In this document: positions 1 to 6,481 of the stretch, one piece after another | Position numbering within the stretch: the first letter of the stretch is position 1 | How the letters are laid out: every line of letters starts with the position of its first letter | Source of the DNA: Oscillibacter sp. | Lineage (GTDB): Bacteria; Bacillota; Clostridia; Oscillospirales; Oscillospiraceae | Direction of reading: 5' to 3' | NCBI GenBank assembly: GCA_017447005.1 | Contig: JAFSOM010000113.1 | Location: forward strand, 1-20,912 | DNA length: 20,912 nt | The notes under the pieces: model-generated | Told to the model about the DNA's origin: nothing | Seen by the model: the letters and a program-made list of their open reading frames with translations, nothing else | The model's database searches: none | Position numbers and translations under genes: made by a program

Positions 1-1
1 C

Positions 2-604
2 GCGCCCACGGGCATGGCGATTCCGGTCAGCGACGTGGAACGCCTCTTGAAAGCGAATCCGGAACGCGTCGTAGTCATTGACGAGGCCTACGTTGATTTT
101 GGCGCGGATAGTTGCGTACCGCTGACGGCGAACTACGAAAACTTGTTGGTCGTGCAGACGTTTTCGAAAAGCCGTTCATTAGCGGGCGGGCGCGTTGGCT
201 TTGCTATCGGCGCGCCGGGACTGATTGCGGCGTTGAACCGCGTCAAGTACAGCTTCCACCCCTACAACGTCAACCGCTTATCGTTACTGGCGGGCGCGGC
301 GGCGGTGAAAGACGTTGCGTATCTGGCGGCCTGTACGGAAGTGATACGGGCGAACCGTGACTGGACGACGGCGGCGCTGACGAAAATCGGCTTTACGGTG
401 TTGCCGTCGAAGGCGAACTTTGTCTTTGCCAAAAGCGACCGCTTATCCGGCGAGGCGGTTTATCGCGGCCTGAAGGAGCGCGGCGTACTGGTGCGCTGGT
501 TTGACGCGCCGCGTCTGCGGGACTATCTGCGCATTACGATAGGTTCCGGCGAGCAAATGCGGATACTGCTGGAACGTCTGCGGGAACTGCTGGCCGAAGC
601 GTAA
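2..604 (+). CDS. hisC: Histidinol-phosphate aminotransferase, 5'-truncated by the window edge
   Basis: PLP-dependent class I/II aminotransferase that converts imidazole acetol phosphate and glutamate to histidinol phosphate in histidine synthesis. The frame is open from base 2, reading APTGMAIP, which fits the end of the family's NPN-PTG motif, so the ATG at 14 is internal and the true start lies upstream of the window. Visible motifs are DEAYVDFG, which contains the Asp and Tyr that contact PLP, and TFSKSRSLAGGRVGF, whose Lys should form the Schiff base. The C-terminal small domain runs through RITIGSGEQM to the stop at 602-604. The gene is first in line with hisB, hisH, hisA and hisF, which supports HisC over another aminotransferase of the same fold. 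hisG and hisD are not in view and presumably lie upstream. Confidence 0.95.
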   Translation, partial: APTGMAIPVSDVERLLKANPERVVVIDEAYVDFGADSCVPLTANYENLLVVQTFSKSRSLAGGRVGFAIGAPGLIAALNRVKYSFHPYNVNRLSLLAGAAAVKDVAYLAACTEVIRANRDWTTAALTKIGFTVLPSKANFVFAKSDRLSGEAVYRGLKERGVLVRWFDAPRLRDYLRITIGSGEQMRILLERLRELLAEA

Positions 605-639
605 CGTAACTGTAAATCGCTGTTGGAAGCCTGAAAGAA

Positions 640-655
640 CTGATAAGGTTATCGG
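640..655. repeat. Short palindrome in the hisC-hisB spacer
   Basis: The sequence CTGATAAGGTTATCGG forms an inverted repeat, GATAA/TTATC plus two outer pairs (one a G-T wobble), around a GG centre. It lies about 30 nt upstream of the hisB start and has no T-tract, so it does not look like a terminator. The TGATAAG core recurs in the next two his spacers. The function is unknown. Confidence 0.45.
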
Positions 656-683
656 CGGAAGCGGAAATTCGGGAGGGAATCGC

Positions 684-1280
684 ATGGAACAAAAGCGGAC
701 GGCGGAAATCACGCGTGACACGAAAGAGACGCAAATCAAACTGTCGCTGAATCTGGACGGAACGGGCCGGAGCGACATTCAGACGGGTTGCGGCTTTCTC
801 GACCATATGTTAGAGCTGTTCACGCGCCACGGCGACTTTGACATCACGCTGACCTGTCACGGCGACACGCAAGTCGATTATCATCACACGACCGAAGATA
901 TAGGAATTGTAATGGGGCAAGCCTTTACAAAAGCGTTAGGCGACAAGCGCGGAATCATCCGGTACGGGCAGTTCCTGTTGCCGATGGACGAAACGTTAGT
1001 CTTATGCGCCGTGGACTTGTCCGGGCGCGACTGCTTAGTCTGGGCCGTGGATTTGCCGGCGGCGAAAGTGGGCGATTTCGATACGGAACTTGCTAAGGAA
1101 TTTTGGCTTGGATTCGTGCGAAACTGTCCCTGCGCGTTGCACATCCGTCAGATGTCCGGCGAGAATACGCATCACATTTTGGAGGCGGTATTCAAGGGCG
1201 CGGGGCGGGCGTTGCGTATGGCCGTGGACATGGACCCGCGTCACCGCGACGAGATACCGAGTACAAAAGGCGCCTTGTAA
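684..1280 (+). CDS. hisB: Imidazoleglycerol-phosphate dehydratase
   Basis: Mn-dependent dehydratase that converts imidazole glycerol phosphate to imidazole acetol phosphate, the substrate of HisC. At 198 residues it is the monofunctional form, without the N-terminal HAD histidinol-phosphatase domain found in enterobacterial HisB. Diagnostic motifs are GCGFLDHML (residues 35-43), the metal-binding HHTTED (67-72), a second metal site THHILEAVFKGAGRAL and the C-terminal PSTKGAL. The ATG at 684 is preceded by GGGAGG at 671-676, a good Shine-Dalgarno sequence at normal spacing. The spacer to hisC is about 79 nt and holds only a small palindrome, so co-transcription with hisC is likely. The missing phosphatase activity is plausibly supplied by the PHP protein at 4506-5342. 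Confidence 0.97.
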   Translation: MEQKRTAEITRDTKETQIKLSLNLDGTGRSDIQTGCGFLDHMLELFTRHGDFDITLTCHGDTQVDYHHTTEDIGIVMGQAFTKALGDKRGIIRYGQFLLPMDETLVLCAVDLSGRDCLVWAVDLPAAKVGDFDTELAKEFWLGFVRNCPCALHIRQMSGENTHHILEAVFKGAGRALRMAVDMDPRHRDEIPSTKGAL

Positions 1281-1281
1281 T

Positions 1282-1347
1282 AACGCTTTCTTAGGCTTAT
1301 CATCGCATTATGAGAACGCTTTCTTGCGGTTATTATAGCGTTATGAT
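1282..1347 (+). repeat. Two imperfect 33-bp tandem repeats between hisB and hisH
   Basis: Two copies begin with AACGCTTTCTT at 1282 and 1315, a period of 33 bp. Each carries an imperfect palindrome. In copy 1 it is CTTATCATCGCATTATGAG. In copy 2 it is TTATTATAGCGTTATGATAA, where nine consecutive pairs, including wobbles, flank a very small CG centre. A third, heavily decayed copy may follow around 1348. No consensus promoter was found here. The repeats sit just upstream of the hisH Shine-Dalgarno sequence. Confidence 0.6.
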
Positions 1348-1384
1348 AAAGCCTTTTCACGAAAAACGGAAAGGGGGAGAAAAT

Positions 1385-1993
1385 TTGATTGCGATTATTG
1401 ACTACGGCGTCGGAAATTTATTTTCCTTAGCGTGCAGTTTCCGTTCGATAGGCGCGGAGACGGAAATTACGCGTGACCCGGCGCGGATTGAGGCGGCGGA
1501 ACGCATTATCCTTCCGGGCGTGGGCGCGTTCGGCGACGCCATGGACAAACTCACCGCCACGGGCCTGATACCCGTCTTAAAGCGGGAGGCGGAGCGGAAA
1601 CCGTTTTTAGGTATCTGCTTAGGCATGCAACTTCTGTTCGACGAAAGCGAGGAATACGGGCCGCATAAGGGCTTGGGACTGATTCCGGGGCGGGTGTGCG
1701 ATTTGCGCGCCGACTTATCCGACAAGAGCTTAAAAGTGCCGCATATGGGCTGGAACAGTCTGGAACTGCGCGACGACCCGATTTTCCGTCACATCCGGAA
1801 CGGCGAGTACGTGTATTACGTGCACAGCTTTTACGCGAAGGACTGCGCGGAACATACGATAGGCGTATCGCAATACGGCAACGTCAGCGTAACGGGCGCG
1901 GTACGGCGCGGGCTGGTGTACGGGACGCAATTCCACCCGGAGAAATCCGGCGATACGGGCCTTAGAATCTTGCGGGCGTTTGTCGAACTGTGA
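1385..1993 (+). CDS. hisH: Imidazole glycerol phosphate synthase, glutaminase subunit
   Basis: Class I glutamine amidotransferase that supplies ammonia to HisF for synthesis of imidazole glycerol phosphate and AICAR. The start is taken as TTG at 1385. It lies just after the strong Shine-Dalgarno GGGGGAG at 1373-1379 and gives the family's usual N-terminus, (M)IAIIDYGVGNL. The in-frame ATGs at 1310 and 1343 would add a non-homologous tail read through the intergenic repeats. The product is then 202 residues, the usual length. The catalytic triad is visible: Cys78 in GICLGMQLL, and His184 and Glu186 in QFHPEKSG. The oxyanion-loop region GVGAFGDAM is also present. The partner hisF lies two genes downstream, with hisA between, which is the common order. 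Confidence 0.96.
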   Translation: MIAIIDYGVGNLFSLACSFRSIGAETEITRDPARIEAAERIILPGVGAFGDAMDKLTATGLIPVLKREAERKPFLGICLGMQLLFDESEEYGPHKGLGLIPGRVCDLRADLSDKSLKVPHMGWNSLELRDDPIFRHIRNGEYVYYVHSFYAKDCAEHTIGVSQYGNVSVTGAVRRGLVYGTQFHPEKSGDTGLRILRAFVEL

Positions 1994-2003
1994 CGGAATC
2001 ATA

Positions 2004-2187
2004 GCGCAATCATATTTGCGTGATAAGACGCGAATGATAACGCAATCGTATTTATACGATAAGCGTCGGAACAACAACGGAACCGTGTTTACGGGATACG
2101 GGGCCGGACGACAACGAAACCGTATTTACAGGATAAGGCGCGGGACGACGGCGCAACCCTATTTAAAGGATAAGGAGCGGGACAATG
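2004..2187 (+). repeat. Five degenerate 36-37 bp tandem repeats ending at the hisA start codon
   Basis: Units begin at 2004, 2040, 2077, 2114 and 2151, giving periods of 36, 37, 37 and 37. Each starts with a version of ACGCAACCGTATTT, followed by a GGATAAGG-like block and a GC-rich tail such as CGCGGGACGACG. The last unit ends exactly on the hisA ATG (2185-2187) and contains its Shine-Dalgarno sequence AAGGAG. Units 1-4 therefore look like decayed copies of the hisA translation-initiation region that lack an ATG at the corresponding place. Each unit has an inverted-repeat tendency around TTT. Unit 2 has a perfect one, ATCGTAT-TT-ATACGAT. The array fills nearly the whole hisH-hisA spacer. Confidence 0.85.
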
Positions 2188-2919
2188 ACGGAAAACAAAC
2201 TGCGGATATTTCCGGCGATTGACCTGATTGACGGTCAGGCGGTACGGCTGTATCAGGGCGACTACGAGCGGAAGACGGTCTACAACGCGAACCCCGTGGA
2301 CGTAGCGCGGGGATTCGCGGACGCTGGGGCGCGCTGTCTGCACGTGGTGGACTTGGACGGGGCGCGGGACGGTACGACGGCGAATTTCCGCACGATAGAA
2401 GCCTTGGCGAAACTCGGCGGCTTTTACATGGAAGTCGGCGGCGGAATCCGGACGGAAGAGCGCATACGGCAGTATCTGGACTGCGGCGTGAACCGTTGCG
2501 TGCTGGGTACGATAGCGGTCAAGGATTTTGACTTTACGGCGCGGATGGGCCAAATTTACGGCGACAAAATCGCGGTAGGCGTGGACACGCGCAACGGTTA
2601 CTTGGCGGTGAGCGGCTGGAAGGAGCTTTCCGAGGAGCGCGGGCCGGACTTCTGCAAGCGTCTGACGGAAAACGGTATCCGCGACGTGATTTACACGGAC
2701 ATCAGCCGCGACGGGGCCGAGCGCGGGACGAATTTGGAACTCTACCGCGAACTGGTCAAGATTCCGGGCTTGCGCGTGACAGCGTCGGGCGGCGTGGGAA
2801 GCGTGGAGGAATTACGGACACTGCGCGACATGGGCGCGTATGCGGCGATTCTGGGAAAGGCGCTCTACACGGGGAAATTAGACCTCAAGGAAGTCATGAA
2901 GGAGGCGTGGACGTGTTAG
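2185..2919 (+). CDS. hisA: ProFAR isomerase (HisA)
   Basis: (Beta-alpha)8-barrel isomerase that converts ProFAR to PRFAR in histidine synthesis. It has 244 residues, the normal size. Family motifs are FPAIDLIDGQAVRL, with the first catalytic Asp at residue 13, a phosphate-binding VGGGIRTEE, VGVDTRNGYLAVSGW with the second catalytic Asp and the Trp typical of HisA, and TASGGVGSVEEL as the second phosphate site. The Trp-containing GW segment helps separate it from its paralogue HisF. The ATG at 2185 has AAGGAG at 2172-2177, both within the last intergenic repeat unit. The stop overlaps the start of hisF by 7 nt, which implies translational coupling. Confidence 0.97.
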   Translation: MTENKLRIFPAIDLIDGQAVRLYQGDYERKTVYNANPVDVARGFADAGARCLHVVDLDGARDGTTANFRTIEALAKLGGFYMEVGGGIRTEERIRQYLDCGVNRCVLGTIAVKDFDFTARMGQIYGDKIAVGVDTRNGYLAVSGWKELSEERGPDFCKRLTENGIRDVIYTDISRDGAERGTNLELYRELVKIPGLRVTASGGVGSVEELRTLRDMGAYAAILGKALYTGKLDLKEVMKEAWTC

Positions 2920-3668
2920 CGAAGCGCATTATACCATGCTTGGACGTAAGAGACGGGCGCGTAGTGAAGGGAACAAACTTTACAGGCCTGCGCGACATTT
3001 CCGACCCGGTGGAACTGGCGCGCTATTACAACGACTCCGGCGCGGACGAACTGGTGTTCTATGACATCACGGCGTCGGCGGAAGGCCGGAAGCTGTTCAC
3101 GGACATCTTGCGCCGCACGGCGTCGGAAGTGTTCATTCCGCTGACGGTGGGCGGCGGAATCAATACGGTGGACGATTTCGACCGCGTTCTGAAATGCGGC
3201 GCGGATAAAGTCAGCGTGAACTCGGGCGCGATAGCGAATCCGGCGTTGATAGGCGCGGCGGCGAAGAAGTACGGCGACCAGTGCGTTGTGCTGTCGATGG
3301 ATGTAAAGCGCGTCAACGGACAGTTCCGCGTATTCGCAAAGGGAGGCCGTGAGGATACGGGCCTTGACGCGCTGGAATGGGCGGAACGCGGCGTCGGCGA
3401 CGGCGCCGGGGAGATTGTGCTGAACTCTATTGACACGGACGGCGTCAAGCAAGGCTTTGACTTGGAAATGCTGGACGCGCTGGCGGCGAGAGTCAGCGTA
3501 CCGATTATCGCAAGCGGCGGCGCGGGGAATATGGAGCATTTCGCGGAACTGTTCACGCACCCGGGGATAGACGCGGGTCTGGCGGCGTCGATTTTCCACA
3601 GCAGACAGGTTGACATCAAAGCGTTAAAGCGTTATCTGCGCGAAAAGGGCGTGGAAATGCGCCTGTGA
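2913..3668 (+). CDS. hisF: Imidazole glycerol phosphate synthase, cyclase subunit
   Basis: Cyclase half of the HisH-HisF complex. It uses ammonia channelled from HisH to turn PRFAR into imidazole glycerol phosphate and AICAR. GTG codons occur at 2907 and 2913. The second is preferred because GGAGG at 2901-2905 is then 7 nt away rather than 1 nt, and because it gives MLAKRIIPCLDV with catalytic Asp at residue 11 and the second catalytic Asp (in SMDVKRVNG) at residue 130. Those are the textbook positions of this family. Phosphate-binding motifs VGGGINTVDD and ASGGAGNMEHF are present. The length is 251 residues. It overlaps the hisA stop by 7 nt and is followed closely by a DUF4177 gene. Confidence 0.97.
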   Translation: MLAKRIIPCLDVRDGRVVKGTNFTGLRDISDPVELARYYNDSGADELVFYDITASAEGRKLFTDILRRTASEVFIPLTVGGGINTVDDFDRVLKCGADKVSVNSGAIANPALIGAAAKKYGDQCVVLSMDVKRVNGQFRVFAKGGREDTGLDALEWAERGVGDGAGEIVLNSIDTDGVKQGFDLEMLDALAARVSVPIIASGGAGNMEHFAELFTHPGIDAGLAASIFHSRQVDIKALKRYLREKGVEMRL

Positions 3669-3682
3669 CGGAGGAATACGGC

Positions 3683-3883
3683 GTGAAAAAGTACGAATAT
3701 GTCAGCGTCCATATTGCAAGGTTCGGAGGGGCGCGTTCGGAGGAGCACAGGCGGATTATCGACGAGCGCGCCGCCAAAGGCTGGCGTTATGTCGGCTTTA
3801 TCCCGGCGGTCATGGACGGCTACGGCAAAATCAAGGATATGGACTTGGTTTTTGAGAAGGAAACGGAGGGCGCATGGAACTGA
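3683..3883 (+). CDS. Small DUF4177-like protein inside the his operon
   Basis: A 66-residue protein beginning MKKYEYVSVHIARFGG. It contains KYEY-V, a central helix-like segment EEHRRIIDERAAKGWRYVGF and a closing beta-like stretch MDLVFEKE. This layout resembles the DUF4177 family, whose function is not established. GTG at 3683 is chosen because GGAGGA at 3670-3675 is 7 nt upstream. A GTG at 3665 in the same frame overlaps the hisF stop and lacks a comparable site. No signal peptide or membrane segment is visible. It sits 14 nt after hisF and overlaps hisIE by 10 nt, so it should be co-expressed with the histidine enzymes. DUF4177 is the best match I recognise, not a certain one. Confidence 0.8.
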   Translation: MKKYEYVSVHIARFGGARSEEHRRIIDERAAKGWRYVGFIPAVMDGYGKIKDMDLVFEKETEGAWN

Positions 3884-4509
3884 AATTTGACGAGCGCGGA
3901 CTGATACCCGCAATCGTGCAGGACCACTACACGAAGGAAGTCTTGACGCTGGCCTATATGAACGCCGAAAGCCTTGCCATTACGATTGACGAGCGGCGCA
4001 CGTGCTTCTGGAGCCGGAGCCGTCAGGCGTTATGGCGCAAGGGCGAAACGTCGGGCAATATTCAACACGTCGTGTCGATAACGGCGGACTGCGACCATGA
4101 CGCGTTAGTCGTGGAAGTCGTGAAGGACGGCCCGGCTTGCCATACGGGCGCGGAGAGCTGTTTTTTCAATACGCTGTATTTGTCCGATGAGCTGAAACAG
4201 TTCAGCTATGAGGGCCTGTACAAGCTGATTCAAGGCCGCAAGACGACGCCGAAGGAAGGCAGTTACACGACGTACCTGTTTGAGAAGGGCCTTGACAAGA
4301 TACTGAAAAAAGTCGGCGAGGAGTGCACGGAAGTCATCATCGCGGGCCGGAAGGAAGACCGCGAAGAGACGGTGTACGAAATCGCGGATTTGCTCTATCA
4401 CACGTTCGTGCTGATGGTGCAAAGCGGAATCACGATAGAGGACGTGACGCGGGAACTGGAAAAGCGTCATGTCATTGACCGTAAGGTGAAACAGGAGCGT
4501 ATGCAATGA
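3874..4509 (+). CDS. hisIE: Bifunctional PR-AMP cyclohydrolase / PR-ATP pyrophosphatase
   Basis: Catalyses steps two and three of histidine synthesis. Residues 1 to about 105 form the HisI cyclohydrolase domain. It has metal ligands in ADCDHDAL (Asp72, Cys73, Asp74, Asp76), further zinc cysteines Cys89 and Cys96 in PACHTGAESCFF, and the RKGETSGNIQ substrate motif. Residues of about 113-200 form the HisE all-helical MazG-like pyrophosphatase domain, with the Mg-binding KVGEECTEVIIAGR and EIADLLYH motifs. At 211 residues it is the usual length for the fusion. The start overlaps the DUF4177 gene by 10 nt, and the end overlaps the next gene by the ATGA at 4506-4509, both signs of tight coupling. 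Confidence 0.97.
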   Translation: MELKFDERGLIPAIVQDHYTKEVLTLAYMNAESLAITIDERRTCFWSRSRQALWRKGETSGNIQHVVSITADCDHDALVVEVVKDGPACHTGAESCFFNTLYLSDELKQFSYEGLYKLIQGRKTTPKEGSYTTYLFEKGLDKILKKVGEECTEVIIAGRKEDREETVYEIADLLYHTFVLMVQSGITIEDVTRELEKRHVIDRKVKQERMQ

Positions 4510-5342
4510 GTACGGAAACGCTGACGCCCTACCGCTGTTCGATACACACGCACACGACGCTATGCGACGGCGCCGGGACGCCGGAGGAAATGGCGGCGGC
4601 GGCGTATGCGGCGGGGGTGAAGTACTACGGCTTTTCGGGCCACAGTTTTTCCCCGAATCCCGCCGATTTTGGCTATAATCTCCCGCCGGACACGTCGGAA
4701 TATCGTCAGAAAGTTCTCGATTTGCGGGAGGAGTACGCCGGACGCATGGAAATTCTGCTCGGGATTGAGTGGGACAGTTGGACGGAGGGCGAGCCGGAAG
4801 GCTACGATTATTGGATAGGCAGTGTCCACGCGGTACGGGACGCGGAAGGCGGCTATTACGCGGTAGACGCGTCGCCGGAGGTGTTCACGGAGTGCCGGGA
4901 CAAGGCGTTCAGCGGCGACGCGCTGGCCATGGTTGAGGCGTACTACAAGGGCGTCGCGGCGATGGCGGCGCGGAAGCCGACGATTCTGGGGCATATCGAC
5001 CTTGTGACGAAGTACAGCGAGCGCGAAGCGTATTTCGATGAGGCGTCGCCGCGGTATCGTCGGGCGGCGTTGGAGGCGTTGCATACGGCGGACGCGTCCG
5101 CGACGCTGTTGGAAGTCAATACCGGGGCGATGTCACGCGGCTGGCGCACGACGCCGTATCCGGCGCCCTTTATATTAAAGGAATGGCGCGGCATGGGCGG
5201 CAAAATCATCATCACGGCGGACACGCACAGTCCCAAAACGATTCTGTACGGCTACGACGCGGCGATAGAGGCGGCGAAAGCGGCGGGATACCGCGAGAGC
5301 GTGATACTGACGCGCAACGGCCCCCGGGAATGCGCGTTGTAA
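4506..5342 (+). CDS. hisK: PHP-family histidinol-phosphate phosphatase
   Basis: Metal-dependent phosphatase of the PHP superfamily, predicted to convert histidinol phosphate to histidinol. The N-terminus carries the PHP metal motif SIHTHTTLCDG (His14 and His16). Further ligand-bearing segments are GFSGHSFSP, LLGIEWDSW, GSVHAV, LGHIDLVTK and the C-terminal TADTHSPK. At 278 residues it matches the HisK/HisJ type. The start overlaps hisIE by ATGA. HisB here lacks a phosphatase domain, so this gene supplies the expected missing activity, which strengthens the assignment over a generic PHP hydrolase. The symbol hisK follows usage for the Bacillus-type enzyme; hisJ is also used. Confidence 0.9.
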   Translation: MSTETLTPYRCSIHTHTTLCDGAGTPEEMAAAAYAAGVKYYGFSGHSFSPNPADFGYNLPPDTSEYRQKVLDLREEYAGRMEILLGIEWDSWTEGEPEGYDYWIGSVHAVRDAEGGYYAVDASPEVFTECRDKAFSGDALAMVEAYYKGVAAMAARKPTILGHIDLVTKYSEREAYFDEASPRYRRAALEALHTADASATLLEVNTGAMSRGWRTTPYPAPFILKEWRGMGGKIIITADTHSPKTILYGYDAAIEAAKAAGYRESVILTRNGPRECAL

Positions 5343-5356
5343 TAGGAAATCAGCGT

Positions 5357-5380
5357 CCGTCGTCCGGTTTCGGGCGGCGG
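5357..5380 (+). terminator. GC-rich hairpin after the PHP gene, possible weak terminator
   Basis: CCGTCGTCCG pairs with CGGGCGGCGG over ten positions, two of them G-T wobbles, around a GTTT loop. It is followed by the AT-rich ATAGTATTATT rather than a clean T-run. It could attenuate transcription between the histidine genes and the HAD phosphatase gene, or simply stabilise the message. The lack of a T-tract makes full termination uncertain. Confidence 0.35.
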
Positions 5381-5404
5381 ATAGTATTATTAAGGCGGTG
5401 TAAA

Positions 5405-6085
5405 ATGTATCGAACGGTGATTTTTGACTTGGACGGCACCCTGTTGGACACGATAGGGGATTTGGCGGCGGCGGGGAATCACGTCTGCCGGGAGTACGGC
5501 TGGCCGGAACATTCGACGGACGCGTTTAAGCCGATGGTGGGACATGGCATGCTGAATCTGATGTCGCAATTCTCGCCGCTGGAGGCGCGGAACGACGCGC
5601 AAATCGCGGAGACGTTGCGCCGTTTCAACGCCTATTACGCGGCGCACAGCATGGACACGACAAAGCCGTTTCCGGGCGTCCCGGAACTGCTGACGCGCTT
5701 AAAGGCCGACGGCGTACAAATGGCGGTCTACTCCAACAAGGCCGACGAGTTTACAACGGTCTTGATGGACAAGTTTTTCCCGGGCGTGTTCGCTTGGGTA
5801 CAGGGCAAAAAGGCGGGGATTCCCACCAAACCCGACCCGACGGGCGTCAACGGCATTTTAGCGGCGTTAGGCGCGGAACGTTCCGCCACGCTCTACGTCG
5901 GCGACAGCGCCACGGACGTGCGCACGGGGCATAACGCCGGGCTGACGGTCTGCGCGGTGACATGGGGCTACCGTCCGCGGGCGTCGCTGGAGGCGGCGTC
6001 GCCGGAAACGCTGGCTGACAGCGTGGAGGAGCTGGAAGCGGCGATTCGTCGGAATGTCAATCTGGAAACGCCTTCCAGTCCCTGA
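5405..6085 (+). CDS. HAD-family phosphatase, phosphoglycolate phosphatase-like
   Basis: Haloacid dehalogenase superfamily hydrolase of 226 residues with all four motifs: FDLDGTLLDT (nucleophile Asp8 and acid/base Asp10), YSNKAD (motif II Ser), Lys in TKPDPTGV (motif III), and VGDSATDVRTGHNAG (motif IV acidic pair). The helical cap between motifs I and II, around residues 15-90, is the C1 type seen in Gph, PpaX and related enzymes. The substrate cannot be read from sequence. Phosphoglycolate or another small phosphomonoester is likely. ATG at 5405 is chosen because it gives the MYRTVIFDLDGT start. The preceding AAGGCGG is a moderate ribosome site. The gene could be the last one of the his transcript or be transcribed separately; no consensus promoter was found in the 62-nt gap. 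Confidence 0.88.
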   Translation: MYRTVIFDLDGTLLDTIGDLAAAGNHVCREYGWPEHSTDAFKPMVGHGMLNLMSQFSPLEARNDAQIAETLRRFNAYYAAHSMDTTKPFPGVPELLTRLKADGVQMAVYSNKADEFTTVLMDKFFPGVFAWVQGKKAGIPTKPDPTGVNGILAALGAERSATLYVGDSATDVRTGHNAGLTVCAVTWGYRPRASLEAASPETLADSVEELEAAIRRNVNLETPSSP

Positions 6086-6187
6086 AACGGGCATTGCGGC
6101 GCGTAACGGCGGCGAACGCGGGCAAATCGGGCGGTTTTACGGCGAAATTCCGGCATTTTCCCCGCTTTCCCGCCTCTGGAAAAATTG

Positions 6188-6200
6188 GTAAAATTTACCT
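6188..6200. promoter_or_regulatory. Perfect 13-bp palindrome upstream of the S-layer promoter
   Basis: GGTAAA-A-TTTACC is a perfect inverted repeat about 52 bp upstream of the -35 box at 6253, in an A/T-rich patch. Its symmetry and position fit a regulator binding site or activator site for the surface-layer promoter. No regulator is known, so this is inference from symmetry and location. Confidence 0.35.
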
Positions 6201-6252
6201 GTTACAGATTCCTTAAAAATACCCGAATGGCCCGAAAAATCTGTGGAACCTC

Positions 6253-6281
6253 TTGATTTTTCCCGATTGCCGGATTATAAT
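6253..6281 (+). promoter_or_regulatory. Sigma-70-type promoter of the large SLH gene
   Basis: TTGATT (6253-6258) and a perfect TATAAT (6276-6281) are separated by exactly 17 bp. Transcription should begin near 6288, leaving an untranslated leader of about 190 nt before the ATG at 6482. A/T-rich sequence upstream (6181-6225) could act as an UP element. It is the strongest promoter match in the left half of the window. Confidence 0.8.
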
Positions 6282-6287
6282 AAGGAA

Positions 6288-6481
6288 ACTCATACCGGAT
6301 TCCCCTATTCCGCGAACCTCTGCGAACCTGTGAGCCTTACGCGGCGGATACGGTCAACGGTATGGGACAAGCGGCGGATTGCGTGGCGCGCATCCCGTGT
6401 AACCCGGATTTCATGCGTCCGGAACTTCGGCACAGCGTCCGCCGGAATTTTCGGCAAATCTTCATAAAGGAGGAAATGTGC
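6288..6481 (+). other. Long 5' leader of the S-layer gene
   Basis: About 190 nt between the predicted start site and the ATG contain no convincing ORF. Visible structure includes a direct repeat of GCGAACCT at 6312 and 6322. There is also a 20-bp-offset imperfect direct repeat beginning GCGTCCG at 6415 and 6435, whose copies both end in TTCGGC. The leader ends with AAGGAGG at 6467-6473. Long structured leaders are common on S-layer genes and usually affect mRNA stability. No known riboswitch class was recognised. Upstream, 6086-6252 holds a small hairpin without T-tract (CTGGAA/TTCCAG, 6062-6078) and no gene. Confidence 0.5.

Noticed and set aside
1310..1384. ATG 1310 or 1343 as the start of hisH
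   Set aside because: The extra residues are read through intergenic repeats and do not match HisH; TTG 1385 has the ribosome site and the family N-terminus.
2004..2187. The hisH-hisA repeat array considered as a CRISPR or as a transcription-factor iteron array
   Set aside because: Units are adjacent with no spacers and diverge strongly; the last unit overlaps a start codon. Iteron function cannot be excluded, but nothing else here suggests a replication origin.
1980..2222. An 80-codon open frame across the hisH-hisA spacer containing QSYLRDK/QSYLYDK-like repeats
   Set aside because: The repeats have a mostly 37-bp period, which breaks the frame relation between units, and the frame runs into hisA. 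The peptide repeat is a byproduct of the DNA repeat.
5183..5404. Upstream in-frame start for the HAD phosphatase inside the PHP gene
   Set aside because: It would add more than 70 non-homologous residues before the MYRTVIFDLDGT start expected for the family.
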